Of a DNA stretch of 64,000 nt, positions 20,746-64,000 are shown in pieces. The notes under the pieces are model-generated. The model had not been told where the DNA came from and did no database searches. It was given only the letters and a program-made list of their open reading frames with translations. Positions within the stretch are counted from its first letter, which is position 1. Each line of letters begins with the position of its first letter. A program made the translations under genes and the position numbers. The stretch spans positions 47,206,829 through 47,270,828 of the forward strand of contig OX463778.1 of the NCBI GenBank assembly GCA_949825025.1, written 5' to 3'. The stretch is from Siphlonurus alternatus (lineage: Eukaryota; Arthropoda; Insecta; Ephemeroptera; Siphlonuridae).

Positions 20746-21735
20746 CAGGGAGTGGACCTGGATCCGGATCCCAGATCCGCTTCAGATCCCCTTTTTAGAC
20801 GAGGGGATCCGGGTCCGGATCTAACGGACCCGCTTTTTTCAAGAGGGGATCTGGATCCGTTTTTCAGATCCCCCTTTTTTTTAAAGGGGATCCGGTTCCG
20901 GATCTCAGATCCGGTTTAAAAAAAAGTCATCCAGATCCGGATCCGGATCCGGAACCGGATCCCGTTTTTAAAGAAATATACGAAAATATCAACAAACGGT
21001 ATAAAAATTTATATGAAGTTAAAAAAAAATGTGGTTTTATTGGAAACATGGAGCAAAATAAATTTAGGAAACTTAAAATTTACTTACATACTTAATGTTT
21101 TTTGTGTTTTAAAACTTTTAAAGTTCAAAGTTCCAAGTTTTAAATGTGAAAGGAACTGTACATAAAAATTGCATGATACTTCTTAACTCAAATGATAATA
21201 CAGTATTCATATAATTACAGTCTGGTTTTTATAATAGTTATAACAGTCACTACGTTCACATGACGGTGTTTAATGCGTATTCGTTGACGACGGATAATGT
21301 TATTCTTATGAGGCGTCATCAACGAATACGCATTAAACACCGTCATGTGAACGTACTGACAGTGTTACATTTAAATCTAATATGTAGCTGTAACATCTAT
21401 ACGGCTATATACAATATATAGCCGTATAGCTATATAGCTATATACAATTAGTACAATATACGCAAAATATTGTACTAATTGTACGTACATTTGCCGCGGA
21501 AAAAAGATAAATTAAAAAGTAAAAAAAAAAAAAACGGATCCGGATCCGGGGACCCGGATCCCCTTGCAAAATAACGGGATCCCGATCCCCTTTATTGATG
21601 AACGGGATTCGGTTCCGGATCTCAGATCCCCCCTTTTTTTCAAGGGGATCTAGATCCCGAATTTAGAACCGCTGGAAAAAAAATCGGATCCGGGTACCCG
21701 GATCCGCTCAAAAAGACGACTGGGTCCACTCCCTG
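20746..21735. mobile_element. 990-bp hAT-like non-autonomous element with GGATCC arrays
   Basis: TIRs CAGGGAGTGGACC and GGTCCACTCCCTG are perfect inverted copies, flanked by an exact 8-bp duplication ATAAAAAC (20738-20745 and 21736-21743), diagnostic of hAT transposition. Subterminal zones of about 200 bp on each side are dense in GGATCC/AGATCC/GGATCT units in both orientations. The interior holds two further palindromes (21250-21358 and about 21395-21485) and no transposase frame. Confidence 0.9.
21246..21363. mobile_element. Nested palindromic MITE inside the hAT element
   Basis: TACGTTCACATGACGGTGTT and its complement bound two arms of about 45 bp (through GTATTCGTTGACG) with a spacer of about 25 bp. 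It is probably a separate small MITE inserted in the larger element. Confidence 0.75.
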
Positions 21736-22384
21736 ATAAAAACATAATAATTTTAATTCTTCTTTCCCGAAATGGTGGCACAATTGTTGCTTATGAAATA
21801 TTGGTAAATTTACTTTAAAGCCATAAAACATATGAAAGTCTTGGCACAATAATTTTATAAAAAAGTTTTAAGTCTATTAATTGGCTGCATGTGGTTTGTT
21901 ACTGTTTGAGAACCGTCTTAAGTTTTTGATGATAAAAGTACACGGACCATGCAGCTCTTTAACCAAAACTGGCCATTTTTAACATTATGATAATGTAAAA
22001 TTTGAATTCAGAAATATTTGAAAAGATCGAGCCATATGCCATGATAGAATAAGGAACAGAGCGTACTTGATTAAGTACGCTCTGGAAGGAACTCTGTGAA
22101 GCTGTGGAATATACATATAGAGCGCGCGCAGCTGATCCTGTGATGCTGTGGTTTTGAAACTAAATTACAGCTAGACTGCTCAAGTTTGATTCAGAGAACA
22201 GTTCTCAATAAACAACATGAAAAGCTTTATTAGTTGAGAGATATTATATATACTGTATTAATTAACCGAGTAGATTTGCAAAGTTCCTCTCTGGTAGATT
22301 TGCTGATACAGATCTTATACTTTTACCGCCTTTAATGCCATCCCTTCAACAAAGTACATTTTATATATCATAGATGGCAGTATA

Positions 22385-22721
22385 ATACAGAAAACAATTT
22401 TTTATCTACTTCAAATACTACGCCGTGATTGGCTAAACAGAAGGTTGAGCAGACTTGGCGCGAGGGGTGGAAGTGGCAACCAAAAAAGTTAAAAAAAATA
22501 AAGCTCCTCCTTTTGCTGTACCAGAACGAAAACGAGCGCTCGGCTCGACGTCAGTTGAATCAGTTTATCAGGAGATGTTTCATCAGTGAAGGTGGTGTGT
22601 GGTGCACCGCCGCGAGCCATGCAAGCCGGAGTCATCCTCATCAGCATTTTGCGCTTGGCATCAAATCATCTTATTGTTACACTGCAGCGTGCACCGTAAC
22701 CTCCTCGATCGTCGCCCCACA
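22385..22721 (+). promoter_or_regulatory. LRP4: Putative LRP4 promoter and 5' UTR
   Basis: A local rise in GC directly upstream of the LRP4 ATG. It has an inverted CCAAT box (GATTGGCT, about 22428) and an arthropod-type initiator match TCAGTT at 22551-22556, which would give a 5' UTR of about 170 nt. No TATA box at -30. The assignment is inference. Confidence 0.35.

Positions 22722-64000
<41,279 letters not shown>

Overview
This is an AT-rich animal nuclear contig: introns with GT/AG borders, a canonical poly(A) signal, metazoan-specific protein families, long introns, many microsatellites and DNA-transposon debris. The proteins and the 5S-derived SINE fit a non-vertebrate animal. An arthropod is my best guess, but nothing in the window fixes the phylum.

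Four protein-coding genes can be rebuilt with exon phases that join without a break. (1) Minus strand, 10037 to 1001: an ANKRD10-like ankyrin-repeat gene in seven coding exons; the last two are less certain. (2) Plus strand, 10982-13493: VMA21, the V-ATPase assembly chaperone, from a proposed 6-codon first exon and a clear second exon. (3) Plus strand, 13545-18652: EXD1, a piRNA-pathway exonuclease-fold protein with an N-terminal Lsm-like domain, in seven exons (426 aa), with AATAAA 84 bp past the stop. (4) Plus strand, 22722 to the window end: LRP4, with a signal-peptide exon, a 22-kb first intron, eight LDL-receptor class A repeats, two EGF modules and most of the first YWTD beta-propeller (778 aa so far). 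It runs off the right edge.

Layout: ANKRD10 and VMA21 are head to head across a 944-bp shared upstream region (10038-10981). VMA21 and EXD1 are tail to head with only 51 bp between the VMA21 stop and the EXD1 ATG. That gap holds a good 3' splice site and no poly(A) signal, so the two may be co-transcribed. A 4-kb intergenic stretch (18653-22721) then precedes LRP4, whose introns fill the rest.

The non-coding DNA is crowded with mobile-element remains. There is a 990-bp hAT-like element with a perfect 8-bp target duplication, built from GGATCC-rich arrays, and a second hAT-like element of parallel design built from GGATGC repeats inside an EXD1 intron. There is also a 1.27-kb pogo/mariner-type element with TA duplications, three copies of a CAGGCGCGGATCC-ended MITE, two copies of a roughly 330-bp foldback MITE, several other long inverted repeats, a dead LINE reverse-transcriptase fragment, and two copies of a SINE, one of which keeps a 5S-rRNA-derived head.

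The genes share no obvious pathway: EXD1 (piRNA biogenesis), VMA21 (V-ATPase assembly in the ER), LRP4 (cell-surface synaptic/Wnt receptor) and ANKRD10 (function poorly known). All similarity statements come from reading the translations and recalling the families; no search was run.
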